Shown here piece by piece: positions 1-9,750 of a stretch of 64,000 nucleotides of DNA. This stretch comes from Vishniacozyma victoriae. Its lineage: Eukaryota; Basidiomycota; Tremellomycetes; Tremellales; Bulleribasidiaceae. Under the pieces are notes generated by a model. That model did not search any database and was not told the origin of the DNA. It was given only the letters and a program-made list of their open reading frames with translations. Each line of letters begins with the position of its first letter. Position 1 is the first letter of the stretch. A program made the translations under genes and the position numbers. Location: the NCBI GenBank assembly GCA_017654735.1, contig JADPYG010000088.1, positions 4,154,001-4,218,000 of the forward strand, read 5' to 3'.

Positions 1-2054
1 CAGGTACGGCTCGACTGGCAGAGGGCAGTGCGGGAGGACCAGTTCTAGCGGATCCGGCTCGTGGAAGGGCTGTTCGAGGGGGAGGTGGCATCATTGATCT
101 TGCGGATGGTGCGCCAGCTGGTGCCGGTCTTGAAGCCGGAACAGCTGTTCTTGCGGCAGCTTCGGGTCGAGGTCTGGTCAAGCCAGTCTGACGCTGGGCG
201 CTGATGATATCGGCGGGATGCATTGCGCTTCGAGTCCTCTCCCTTTGTGCCGTTGGTTTCGGGAGCTCCATCTTCGGATGAGATGCGCTAGCTGGCATAG
301 GCAAGGCGCCGGCAGAAAGTGATGGTCTTCGTGTCGAGATCGGAGCTGGAGCCAATCGGGAGGCGGCCGGTGCCATGATAGGCTGCATCGAGGGAACCGC
401 AGTACGAGTAGCGGGTTGTTGTCTGACCGGTGACATGCGTCGTTGTGGGCTTACGGTGGAATGGGGTTTGCCGGGACTGCCCAGTGCAGAGAGAAGTCGA
501 TCACGAGGTAACATCGCCTGTACGACAGGCTTGGCAGTCGATCGAGCAGGCGAACCCAGATTCATGGTCTTGACACTAGCAGAGGTCGTCCTCATGTGCG
601 TTCCCAGCGATTTAGTCCTAGGTCGTAGATCAGGGGGTAAGATATTCCCCATACCCATAATACTCCTGCTCCATCAGTTCCTGATCAGATAACACGAAAT
701 AATCCACTTACTCGTCCAAATCGATGGCAGACCCATGCAGAAGATCCTCGAAACTCTCTTCAGTCCCTGATGGTCGTTTGGGCTTGGTCATCCTGGCCAT
801 CATCTGATTAATATCGAGGGTCATATCTGCGTCTTTCGATGGGCTTGGCTGTTTCCTAGGTGTCTTTCGAGTCATGGTAGGAGGAGGCGGACTGGCGAAT
901 AAAACGCTATCGCCTTCGGACATTGGTAGTGATTGGCGCATGAATTGATGCTCGTCCCCCATCAGGTGGGCCATTCGGGTAGGACTTCTGGGCATAACGG
1001 TGGATGCATCCATATCGACAGCTTGTCTCCTTGGCGTCTTTCGGATGTTTGGCAGAGGCGGGCTGTCAAACAAGATACTGTCTCCTTCAGACATTGGTAG
1101 CGATTGTCGCATGAGTTGGTGTTCATCCCCCATCAAATGAGCCATTCGAGTAGGACTTCGAGGCATGACGGTGGAGATGTCCATCATCTCGGCACGTCCT
1201 CTTGGCGTCTTGCTAGCATTCGGTGCTGGCGGGGTGTCGAATAGTATACTAGGCCCTTCAGACATCGGCAGCGATTGTCGCAGGAGCTGATGCTCATCGT
1301 CCATCAAGTGTCCAAATCGAGCGGGACTTCGTGGTAAGAGGGTCGATACGTCCAGAGCGGCCTCTTCGCCTAATCGGGACAAGAGGTTGTGGGAAGATGA
1401 TGCTGGAAAGGTGCGTTTCGTTTTTGTTGGGGAAGAGGATGAAGGTGGTTTGATAGGTGATCTAGTTGTTCGGAAAGGAGTGGGGTGCTCCGACTTGATG
1501 GGCGATCTCTCCCGTCTTGGAGTAGGCTCGAGCTTCACAGGTGACATCCTCTCCTTATCCCTAGTCGTAGGGAATCCCCTACCCACGCTAGCCTTGAATT
1601 CCGTGGATTCATCCATTTCCAAACTCATCAAATCCGGCATCGACATATCGGCAATCATCGATTGTGAGATATTCATCTCCGGGTGATGATGTTGAGGCAT
1701 CAAGCAAGATTCGTCGGCGGCAGCTGCGGGAGTGGGGCTGAGGAGCGGTCGATATTGGGTCTCTTTGGGGAGTTCTGTGGTTTGGCGAGCTGGCGAAGCC
1801 GGTAGAGGGAGTTTAGCGGGTGAGAGGTGTTTACCGGGAGAACGAAGGAGGCGGGAGGAAGGGAGGTAGTTGTCTGTGTGTTTGTTTGGAGATCGTTTCA
1901 TGGGGCTGGTCCTCTTGAAGTCATCGTCAATGGCACCAGATGAAGACTGTGATTGATGAGTGCTGGTGAACGCCTGTTCCTCAGGTCGAGACGGGCGGGT
2001 CTGGAATATGTTATTTGGGAAGTCCCGTGTGTTTGTCGGTATCGTTGCTGTCAT
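1..2054 (-). CDS. Ser/Pro-rich protein with three ~57-residue repeats, 5' part
   Basis: The gene starts at the ATG complementary to 2052-2054 and runs off the left edge. Exon 1 is 712-2054. The donor GTAAGT sits on the apparent stop, a 46-bp intron covers 666-711, and the frame is then open from 665 to base 1. The protein is low-complexity and basic, with many SP and SPxK/R sites such as RSPNK, RSPGK and LSPAK. Three tandem repeats lie between about 790 and 1370. Each carries a [LM]D.ST..PRSP.R head, a DEHQ..RQSLPMSEG core and a [SV].LF..PP tail ending in KTPR. Exon 2 continues as Pro/Ala/Arg/Ser-rich sequence. I do not recognise the family. The SP sites suggest a cell-cycle kinase substrate. 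The D-hydrophobic-ST heads faintly recall the MELT repeats of KNL1/Spc105, but no PP1-binding RVSF motif is visible. Confidence 0.7.
712..1400 (-). repeat. Three tandem in-frame coding repeats, period ~170 bp
   Basis: The SLPMSEG-coding core recurs near 920, 1090 and 1260, about 170 bp apart. The two copies nearest the 3' end are the most alike. The copy nearer the N-terminus has diverged (FGHLMDDEHQLLRQ against MAHLMGDEHQ[LF]MRQ), so the most recent duplication made the C-terminal pair. Confidence 0.8.
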
Positions 2055-2279
2055 TATAGGACTATCGGGAAGGGGCGGCAGTGCCCTCAAGTCAAATTCG
2101 GACCTGTATATCAGTGAAATCTTCCAGATACATATGTATAGAGGGCTTACATGATGCTGTACTAGTATATACCGTCTAGTATGAGTATTACAGTCAGAAT
2201 AGAATGTTGATCAACATTCGACATCTCAAAAGTCAGTCGCGAAATTCAGGCACGGCCAATTTGTGCATTTCCATTGCTC

Positions 2280-2813
2280 TTAGTCCACCCCATCCGCTTC
2301 TCTAGTCGTAATTATACTAGTATTATCCCCAGTCTTACTAGTGATCACTCCATCTACGTCCGCCGGTTGCGTCAACTGCTCACAGCTCAGTCTGACTTCA
2401 TCCTCATGACCCTCGACAGTGAAATCATGAGAACCCATAATCATCATATAAAGTCCGACCACCCCTGGATCTTTCTCAATCGTGACTCGACACTGCGAGT
2501 CAGCTCGTTCTGATAGGTACACTCAACGAAAGTAGATTCTCACTTGATAGTACTCATGCCCTCCCCATCCCGTTTGAGCAGTAGGAAATTCGTATGTTTG
2601 ACCGATGTGATCAAAGTGGAGGTCGCCAACCCGTTGAAGGGAGAGGCCATCAACAATCCTGACATCTGGTGCCAAAGTCCGGATAGGAATTTCATTGATG
2701 ACTCCATCTATCCATTCTGTGACGATGATAATAGTGAGGGAATTGGCGAGGTTATCAGCGAAGACTGGAATGGCGGCCAACAAGGAGAGAAGTGGAGTGG
2801 AGAGGAGTTTCAT
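2280..2813 (-). CDS. Small secreted protein, paralogue A of a tandem family
   Basis: The gene has two exons, 2544-2813 and 2280-2492. The 51-bp intron has donor GTGAGA and ends GCTGAC-TCGCAG. It encodes 160 residues. The N-terminus MKLLSTPLLSLLAAIPVFA is a good signal peptide, so the product should enter the secretory pathway. The body starts with the family motif LTIIIVTEW. Exon 2 starts with Cys (CRVTIEKDPGV) and has a second Cys after HEDEVRLS, so one disulphide is possible. Compared with its sisters the C-terminus carries an extra acidic, Thr-rich tail of about 25 residues. No known domain is recognised. Three paralogues with the same exon break lie just upstream. Confidence 0.8.
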
Positions 2814-3559
2814 GTCGACAGGTCTGAAGCACAGTCTTCAGTCCCTTGTGAATCCAATCTGAATTCAATGTGTAAGTGAAGGAGAGAGTAAATGTGATGG
2901 TGTTCACCTCTTCAAAGTGATACGAGATCAAAGCCCGTTGAACAATCCTCCCCGCTGTCAAAGGATGACTTTATGAAAGGAACTCATGCGTTGATCGCCC
3001 AGAGTTGCTCCTTTGTTGGCCTGTCAATATGCTGACTATTGATGCCAGTGCTCCTTTAAATACAGTCGGGAAGACTCTACGACATGCTTTGTCCAGAGAC
3101 AAGTCACAATGTCGGGGGACAATGTCCCCTTCACAGAACCGAGGGAGAGGACAGTCATCATTTGCCCCACATCTACTGTCCTTTGAGTACACTCGCAGTC
3201 TGTTGTCCACTCCTTACTGCTACCAGGTCCTCTTCATTGATTCAGGTGGCCAATGACTCAATATCGCTGCTTGGAGTCAATCCCGATTCGAGGGACCAGC
3301 AATTCTCCAGACAGCTTGACACACACCCAGTCACAGCTACAAGCTCTTCTCTAAGTCTTTCTCACGGCTTCAACAAAGAGTGATGGGGTCAGACCCTCAG
3401 CGCATCAATTTGACGATAGATTGATGCATACACACCTGTCAACCTTAAACGCAGTATTTGACCAACAGAGCGATGAAGAGGAGACAGAGGCAGTGAAGGT
3501 CCTCCAATCTCTGCTGGCTATGTGATCCATGCGGGTGCTCTTCTCAAGGCTTGTACTAT
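2814..3559. other. Intergenic, between secreted paralogues A and B
   Basis: About 750 bp that include the promoter of paralogue A. Short open frames occur on both strands but show no signal peptide, splice pattern or family likeness. I see no clear TATA box comparable to those of the other three family members. Confidence 0.6.
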
Positions 3560-4035
3560 CTACTTAGGAAGCTCATCACACTTGACGACAACCTTGTCCT
3601 CATACCTATTTCCCGTAGGATTCCCATCATCGCTATCCCCCTCAAAGACAATGTGTAAAACTGGGATATCAAGATCATCCATCACTTGCACCCCACACTG
3701 TTTGACATCAGCTCAGAGTAAAGCAACAGTACGAGGTAAGCTTACCCCGATGTAATGGTTTGCCCAGAACTCTCGCCATAAAGGAAATGAGGCGCCTGCA
3801 CCTATGTTCCCCTTTTTGAACGAAAAGGAATCTAGTCTATGGTACATGTGTTCATCCACTTTCACTTCATCCCCTGTGACTCCGGCCTCTCCGCGCATAT
3901 AGGCATCAGACCACGGCGTGACAATCTCAATTGTGAGGTCTTGAGAGAGCTCAAAGTAGGGGCTTCGGGGAGCACATATGCAAAGGCGGGCAAAGCGGTG
4001 AACAATGCAACAAGGGTGGGGAGAGTAACCTTCAT
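3560..4035 (-). CDS. Small secreted protein, paralogue B, frameshifted
   Basis: Exon 1 covers 3746-4035, the 48-bp intron 3698-3745 (GTAAGC donor, GCTGAT branch, AACAG end) and exon 2 3560-3697. The signal peptide MKVTLPTLVALFTALPAFA is intact. The conserved body (LTIEIVTPWSDAYM ... WANHYIG) lies in a different frame, offset by one missing base between about 3945 and 3975, where two CCCC runs occur. Read in the signal-peptide frame the protein ends early at about 60 residues. Exon 2 is intact: CGVQVMDD..., then CDELPK and a TAG stop. The copy is therefore either a recent pseudogene or carries a homopolymer error. The body and splice sites are otherwise well kept. Confidence 0.7.
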
Positions 4036-5167
4036 GACGCTCAATTTGCTTGTGGTTGGTATTGCAATTGGTTATTTATCGTACTCGAATTTGTCTTCTG
4101 TAAAGTCGATGGGAAGAAAGTCAACAGGGCACATTTGACAGCTTAATATAGCTTTCCAACACATATTGCTGGGAAGCGTTCTTTTCATTACTGTTTTGTG
4201 AGGATTCACCGGTACCGGCGATCAAGAGGATCGTGGACAATCGGACAGGAGTTGCCATCTTGAGTCATCCCTCCCTTGACCAATGACTAGAGGATCAAGG
4301 CTCTCCAGCTGGACCTCTTTTCATGGTCTTAGCTGCTCCGTGAATCAGACTTGCGGCTTTGGAGATCAACAAAGGATGGACTCGGTGATGCAGATCCACC
4401 CTGTTGATCGCCCATCCAGGGGTATCCAGATCTTCATTCGGTCTTTTTCATAGGGAACGCCGATCCGCCCATCTGATCGGCGCAAATGAATCATGAAGGG
4501 TTGTGGCGATCATGAAAAATTCATTTTTGATGACTGCTGCACGCTCGGGAGACTTCCAATCGGGGATCTAGCTTAAGCGCTTTATATCGCGCCCGAGCTG
4601 CGACTATTGATCCATGATGTCGGTCGTCTATTAGATTGAGAGATGAGGTCTATCATAATAGTCTTGTCACGTTGTTCTACATGGCAAGGCATGGGCTTAT
4701 GATAACACTCGGTCCACCGATACGGAACTCCCTTGTATGCGTTGTGCTGAGACTGGGCATCGAATGTACACTAATGAATGCGCGCAACTGGTAGGATCAC
4801 TGGAATGTAGTTCTAAAGAGGAGATTGGCCTAAACATTCCTTGCCTCCGGTCCCGCTCCAGGATAATGTCCGACAACAGCCACCCACAAGAAAGCTTGAT
4901 TGATGAAATTGGCGTGGTTGAGATCAAACATTGGCAAGATGACCCATTCCGAGGACTATGTACGTTTGATGTCTTTTGATAGCTGCATCGTCAATTTACC
5001 TATGCGTAATGCTCTAGCGTCCCTACCTACGCTCTAGCGTAACTTCAAAGGAGTGTTGCCACTGAGAATTGGGCGCCTTCGACAGAGTGTTGCTACATAT
5101 ACAATTGCATAAGTGTATTTACAGCTACACTGCAGGTCCTTGCCCCACTATCCATACCATGTGCTCA
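4036..5167. other. Intergenic, between secreted paralogues B and C
   Basis: About 1.1 kb. A TATATTAAGCTGTC element (minus orientation, 4137-4151) lies about 100 bp upstream of paralogue B. The element ACGCTAGAGC/GCTCTAGCGT occurs as two near-direct copies around 5011-5041. I found no supported gene and no clear relic of a further family copy. Confidence 0.5.
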
Positions 5168-5646
5168 TCACATTGGTTCCCATACGCAATCCACTTTAAC
5201 TTCGTCCTCATGCTTGTTGGCAAACGATTTAAAGTCCTGGCCTTCTCCCTCAAACTTGATGTGTACAATTGGTACTCCAGGGTCTTTGACCACGTCGACA
5301 AAACACTGTGCTGAGTCAGTGGAGTTCAACCGACACTATGGCACAAACTTGCCCCGTAATAATGGTCAGTCCATACGTCTCGACGTACGGCAAAGCTGGA
5401 GCTCAGAAGTGCAGGCGAGTCCGAAGGTCCGTAAACGTCGACCTTTTTGTACTCGACATTGTCGACGAGTACCATTTGGTCTATCTCGCTGATTTCTCTG
5501 CCTCCCAGCGTGCCTTGGTCCCAGGGAGTGACGATGATGACTTCGACGGGGCTGGCGATTTCACTAGCTAGGGGGGGGGAGATGTGTTCCGCAAAGACTG
5601 GCATGGTAGCCATCAAGGCAATGAGAGTGGGGAGCGCAAACTTCAT
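5168..5646 (-). CDS. Small secreted protein, paralogue C, with a GC-AG intron
   Basis: Exon 1 is 5353-5646 (98 codons) and exon 2 is 5168-5305, giving 143 residues. The 47-bp intron starts GCAAGT instead of GTAAGT and ends CTGAC-TCAGCACAG. The exon break falls after HYYG, exactly where paralogue B has HYIG followed by a GT donor. The signal peptide is MKFALPTLIALMATMPVFA. The body carries EVIIVTPWDQG. Exon 2 starts with Cys (CFVDVVKDPGVPIVHIKFEG) and has a second Cys in KVDCVWEPM. It is probably a secreted or cell-surface protein with one disulphide; its function is unknown. Confidence 0.8.
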
Positions 5647-6403
5647 GATCGTACGTTTAAAAGTTGTACAATGTGTTGGATTTAGCTATATTGCGTTTGT
5701 GACTTGATGGAGAAGAACGTCATGAAAGCAATACCAACAGCTTGATATAGTACTCTAGTGTGGATTCCTGGCATACCACTCCTTCCATACAATTCCCATG
5801 AAGATCCAGGCGATCATTTTGATTGGCATGAGAGGGGAAATGGCAATGATTTACTGTATCCTTACATTGATGAGCGGTTTGAGGTGAAATCTCTTTTCAT
5901 ACTTGTGGCCAATCTGTGTGTCAGACTCTCGGTCGCGGATAGTGACAAAGGACTGACTGGACAATGATGATCAAACCCGGTGATCCTCCCTTAGGGATAA
6001 GTGAACTACTTTCGTTTTCTTTTGTCACGATGGCCGATCCGCGGGGCGGGACAATCAAGTCTTAGATTGATGGAGCTAGGGCAAGGGGGAACACACTCAG
6101 GAGAGAGATCAGAATGACAGTTTCATCCCTTTCGGTCCCCTGAAGTTTGCTGGCTGCCCAGGCATAGTGAGCTGCCAAGGCCAAAACAAGGACAATTTGC
6201 GACTGGACGCGCTTTCAAGGGGATCGGGGATCTGTCAGCGTGGACCTGGAAGGTACTTTTGACTACAGAAGCGGGGTCTGATGAATGAGAATGAGAATCA
6301 CGACCACTGGAGTTGTCTACAGCACGCAGGAGCATTGTCTGGTAAGCTGCATCACCTCTGATTACAAGTTAAGGACCACTGGCTATGGATTATCGACTAC
6401 AGC
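5647..6403. other. Intergenic, between secreted paralogues C and D
   Basis: The region holds the promoter of paralogue C, with a TATATCAAGCTGTTGG element in minus orientation at 5733-5749 and a TTCTTCTCCATCAAG box closer to the gene. The rest shows nothing I can assign. Confidence 0.5.
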
Positions 6404-6939
6404 CTAAGCGCGATCTCTTAAATCCAATTTATCGCACTTCATCTTGACTTTCTCTCCGTAAACATTGACCTTGTAGTCACCGTCATCTGGGTGATCATCA
6501 TCATTGCCCATTAACAAGATATGAACAATTGGCACATGAGGATCCTTTTCTACAGTGACAGTGCACTATCAAATTCAGTCAACATCTCAGATTTGGTGGT
6601 AATGCGACTGACCTGGAAATAATCTGGGGACCATTTCTCCCTTTCCATCCCGAACTTCACTTTATCACCGATGTTGTCGAGGTCGAACTTTTTCACTTTC
6701 ACGAGGTGGACCTTTTCAGCCGGTGTGGAATCGGTCGCTGGGATGTCAATGTGTTCTCTGACCTTGGATTCCGCTGGATCCTCTTTGGAGTCGTACTGAG
6801 ACACAAAATTGATGAGTTCGTCGGCTACCCAACCGTCTTTCCAGTTGGTGGCGATAATAAGAGAAAGTGGCTGATCGAGCTTCTGAGCGAGACCCGGTAC
6901 CACCATCAAGGCGAGGAGCGGGAAGAGAGTGAATTTCAT
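6404..6939 (-). CDS. Small secreted protein, paralogue D
   Basis: Exon 1 is 6613-6939 (109 codons), the 47-bp intron 6566-6612 (GTCAGT ... GTTGACTGAATTTGATAG) and exon 2 6404-6565. The product has 162 residues. The signal peptide is MKFTLFPLLALMVVPGLAQ. The family core reads LSLIIATNWKDGW, and the middle is longer and more Asp/Lys-rich than in the sisters. The exon 1 end SPDYFQ matches HEYYQ of paralogue A. Exon 2 opens CTVTVEKDPHVPIVHILLMG, with the second Cys in KMKCDKLD. It is the first copy in transcription order and appears intact. The start was chosen at the signal-peptide Met; upstream in-frame sequence has no ATG. Confidence 0.8.
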
Positions 6940-7417
6940 GGTTTGATCTTCAACCCCTTTCAATTCGGTCAATATGTTCAAGTCGTCTTTCGGTTTTCGT
7001 AAGTCGATGGATAAGAACAAGAGGCGCGGGTTGCGAGCCCTATATAATGGTAAGTGATAGAGTTACCTAGCACATCACGCCGATCAAACAATTATCCCTG
7101 TATTTGTAGGGGTATTCCATGAAAGGGCCTGACTTTGCATTGTTTGATCGTCTGGGCATCGGTGATCTTGAGTTTGGACTCCTTCCATACCCGGGGCTAA
7201 GGGCGTATCAGAGTTACTGGTTGTAGCAGGAATGAGTTGACCGAATGAGGTAGCCGGATGAAAGATGGACATATCCCCTTGATCTTCCGCCTAGTGAAAC
7301 CATCTAGACTGCAGGATCTTTTCATGACCTCCTCGACGTACCGATTTAGCACCGGTAGATGACGTTCGTACAGAGTGAAGCACATCACTGCCACTGTATG
7401 CATACTCTACACTCCCC
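6940..7417. other. Intergenic, paralogue D promoter and CCT2 3' flank
   Basis: CATTATATAGGGCTC (minus strand, 7036-7050) is a likely TATA box for paralogue D, about 100 bp from its ATG. The remainder is the 3' flank of CCT2. No gene is seen. Confidence 0.5.
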
Positions 7418-9424
7418 CTACATACCCTCTCGACGTCTAGGAGTAGCTCTCAAGATATTATCAACCCTCAAAATCATCTCGGCAGCTTCAGAGGCACTGA
7501 CAACAACCTGTTTCTTCAACTTGTAAGATTCGGTAATTCCCAAATCCCTCATTGAAGCGACTTGTCCAAGCTCCATATCTACCATTAGCTACTTCAACAC
7601 GTATGAGATAGCTCTGGACGTACCAAGACCAGCATCGGTTTGACCTTCGTAGTGAGCTGCTCGGAGCTTGGTGACTAGGTCTGAAGAGTCGTATCCTCCA
7701 TTATCAGCTAGAATGGTTGGGATCTGTTCATCAGCATTACCCATGGACCCATAGTAGCATAGCGACTTACCTGCCTGAGAGCCCTGGAGAAAGCTTCAAC
7801 TGCCAATGCCTTCTTTCCCTTGACTGTCCTAGCAGCCTCATCGACCTTGTTGGACATTGCCATTTCTGCGCAACCTCCTCCCAAAGTAACCCTGGTCTCC
7901 TTGACTGTCTGCGATAGAACGGACAAGGCATCGTGTAGGGATCTCTCTGCTTCCTCGACCATCTGGGTGGTACCACCTCGTAGGACGACTGTACATGCTT
8001 CACCAGCGGCAACACCAGAGAACTTGATGAGCTACTCATTAGCTCTCCAGTAGCTTCAGTTGTAATAGCTAACATACCTTGTCCTCTCCGATCATGATCT
8101 CTTCAATGACCTCACATCGACCAATCTTGACCTTGTCGGGAGCATCGAATGTACTCGTAATGTCACCACCAGTAACAAGAGCAAGTCGCTCAACACCCTC
8201 GAAATCGGCGTGCTCGATCGACATGATTCCGTATTCGGCAAGTAGGTTCTCGGGGTAGTTGTAGATCAATTGACGGTTGACGAAACAAGTGACTCCGTGA
8301 GCGGCGATAGCGGCTACCTTTGCCTTCATCTTCTCCTGTTCCTGTCAGCTTTGGCCCACATGCAAGGTGTGGATAAGCTTACCCTCTCAGCTCGCTCGAG
8401 CTCGGCCAATTTGCCAGTACCATCTACCTTGACTCGTGCACCAAAGATCTTGATCTTGTCGGTGTCCATTGCTGATTGTCAGCTCGCCCTACGAGTCAAG
8501 CGAAGAGATTAGCTTACAGGTGTTGGCAATGAGAATCTTGGCGTTCTCTATTCGTTTTGGGGAATTTGTAGCAATGGTCTTGTCGAGAATGAAGCCTGGT
8601 TGTCAGCTACTGCCATTGCGGCTGGGACCGGCAAGCTTACCCTCATCCAAGTACGAGTCGGTCAATTTCCCTCCAACCTTCTTGATGATCTGAATATGTT
8701 CCAAATCCGTACTTCCCTTCAACCTCAAAACAGCATCCACAGCCAAATTGGCAAAGTAATCTTTATCCTGGTTTAGCACCTTCGAACTCAAAGTAGTCCT
8801 GGCGATATTGAACAAATCCTCCCTGAACCTCTTCTCGTCCTTGGCGTTATCCGTCGATGAAGCTTCTAGAGCGGCTAGAGCAGCTTTGGAAGCGATCCTG
8901 AAACCTTCGACAACGGTTTGGGGGTGGATCTTTTGAGTTCCAATCAATTTCTCGGCTTCGCGTAATAGTTCGGAAGCGAGGACACAGACTGAAGTAGTTC
9001 CATCTCCGACTTCGTCATCTTGGACTTTGGAGATGTTGACGAGGATTTTGGCCGCGGGGTTATCGAGAGCGATAGATTTTAGGATTGTAGCTCCGTCATT
9101 GGTCACTGTGAGTTGTTGAGTTGATGCGGATTCTGAAGATCAGCTTGAGCTCAGGAAAGCGATAGCTGAGACGTACGGAGAATCTTGTTCATTCCCTGAT
9201 GGATCAGCGAATTCCTGGTGAAGTGAATGGGAGATTACTAACCTTTGGTCCGAGCGTCGACTTGACGAGATCTCCAAGTGCCATAGCACCGACGAATGAC
9301 GACAATCGAGCATTCTCTCCTCTCTCCTCAGTAGCCTGTAGGTCAGCTTAGCCCATGGATCCCTTCTACGACAAATTATGACATTGTCTTGAGTTTCACT
9401 TACATCGTCTGCCCAGATGTTCAT
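7418..9424 (-). CDS. CCT2: T-complex chaperonin subunit beta (CCT2)
   Basis: This is the beta subunit of the cytosolic CCT/TRiC ring, which folds actin, tubulin and WD proteins with ATP. Ten exons were traced: 9404-9424, 9243-9335, 9177-9195, 8641-9132, 8518-8595, 8383-8471, 8078-8341, 7771-8031, 7624-7723 and 7418-7578. They give 525 residues, the normal family length. ATP-site motifs are present: [37 protein letters not shown] and the C-terminal GGGCAEM. Beta-specific stretches include [25 protein letters not shown] and [13 protein letters not shown]. The start [17 protein letters not shown] is short but fits fungal beta subunits. Exon 3 is a 19-bp micro-exon. The promoter is shared with the divergent cyclin C gene. 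Confidence 0.96.
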
Positions 9425-9750
9425 ATTGAGTTGCTTTTCAGGTGATTCGTTTATCCAGTATCGTTTCTGCCGTTCTACAGCTTTTCTATAATCGAGTCTA
9501 TGATGATACAAGCTTGTCCTTATTGCTTGAATGTATAAGGTATATGAGTGATGGACGAGTGTAGAACAATCTTTTGAACATGGACAGCGCGAACGCGTTT
9601 CGATATATTTGATTCCGCTAATCAACTGGATCACTCCTTTACTATCTCATACAGCTATATATCACCATTTAATACTCATTACAGCACCTCCATATCACTT
9701 CAATAAGCTATGTCAACTTCATCAACGAACTCATAACGACCCAATCAAAG
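9425..9750. promoter_or_regulatory. Divergent promoter, CCT2 / cyclin C
   Basis: The 326 bp between two divergent ATGs must hold both promoters. No specific factor site is assigned. Confidence 0.5.

Noticed and set aside
375..692. Plus-strand open frame of 105 codons
   Set aside because: It lies opposite a minus-strand exon that stays open over the whole stretch and joins exon 1 by a clean splice; the plus frame has no protein-like features.
4697..4979. Open frames between secreted paralogues B and C as a fifth family copy
   Set aside because: No signal peptide, no VT.W core and no Cys-start exon could be found on either strand.
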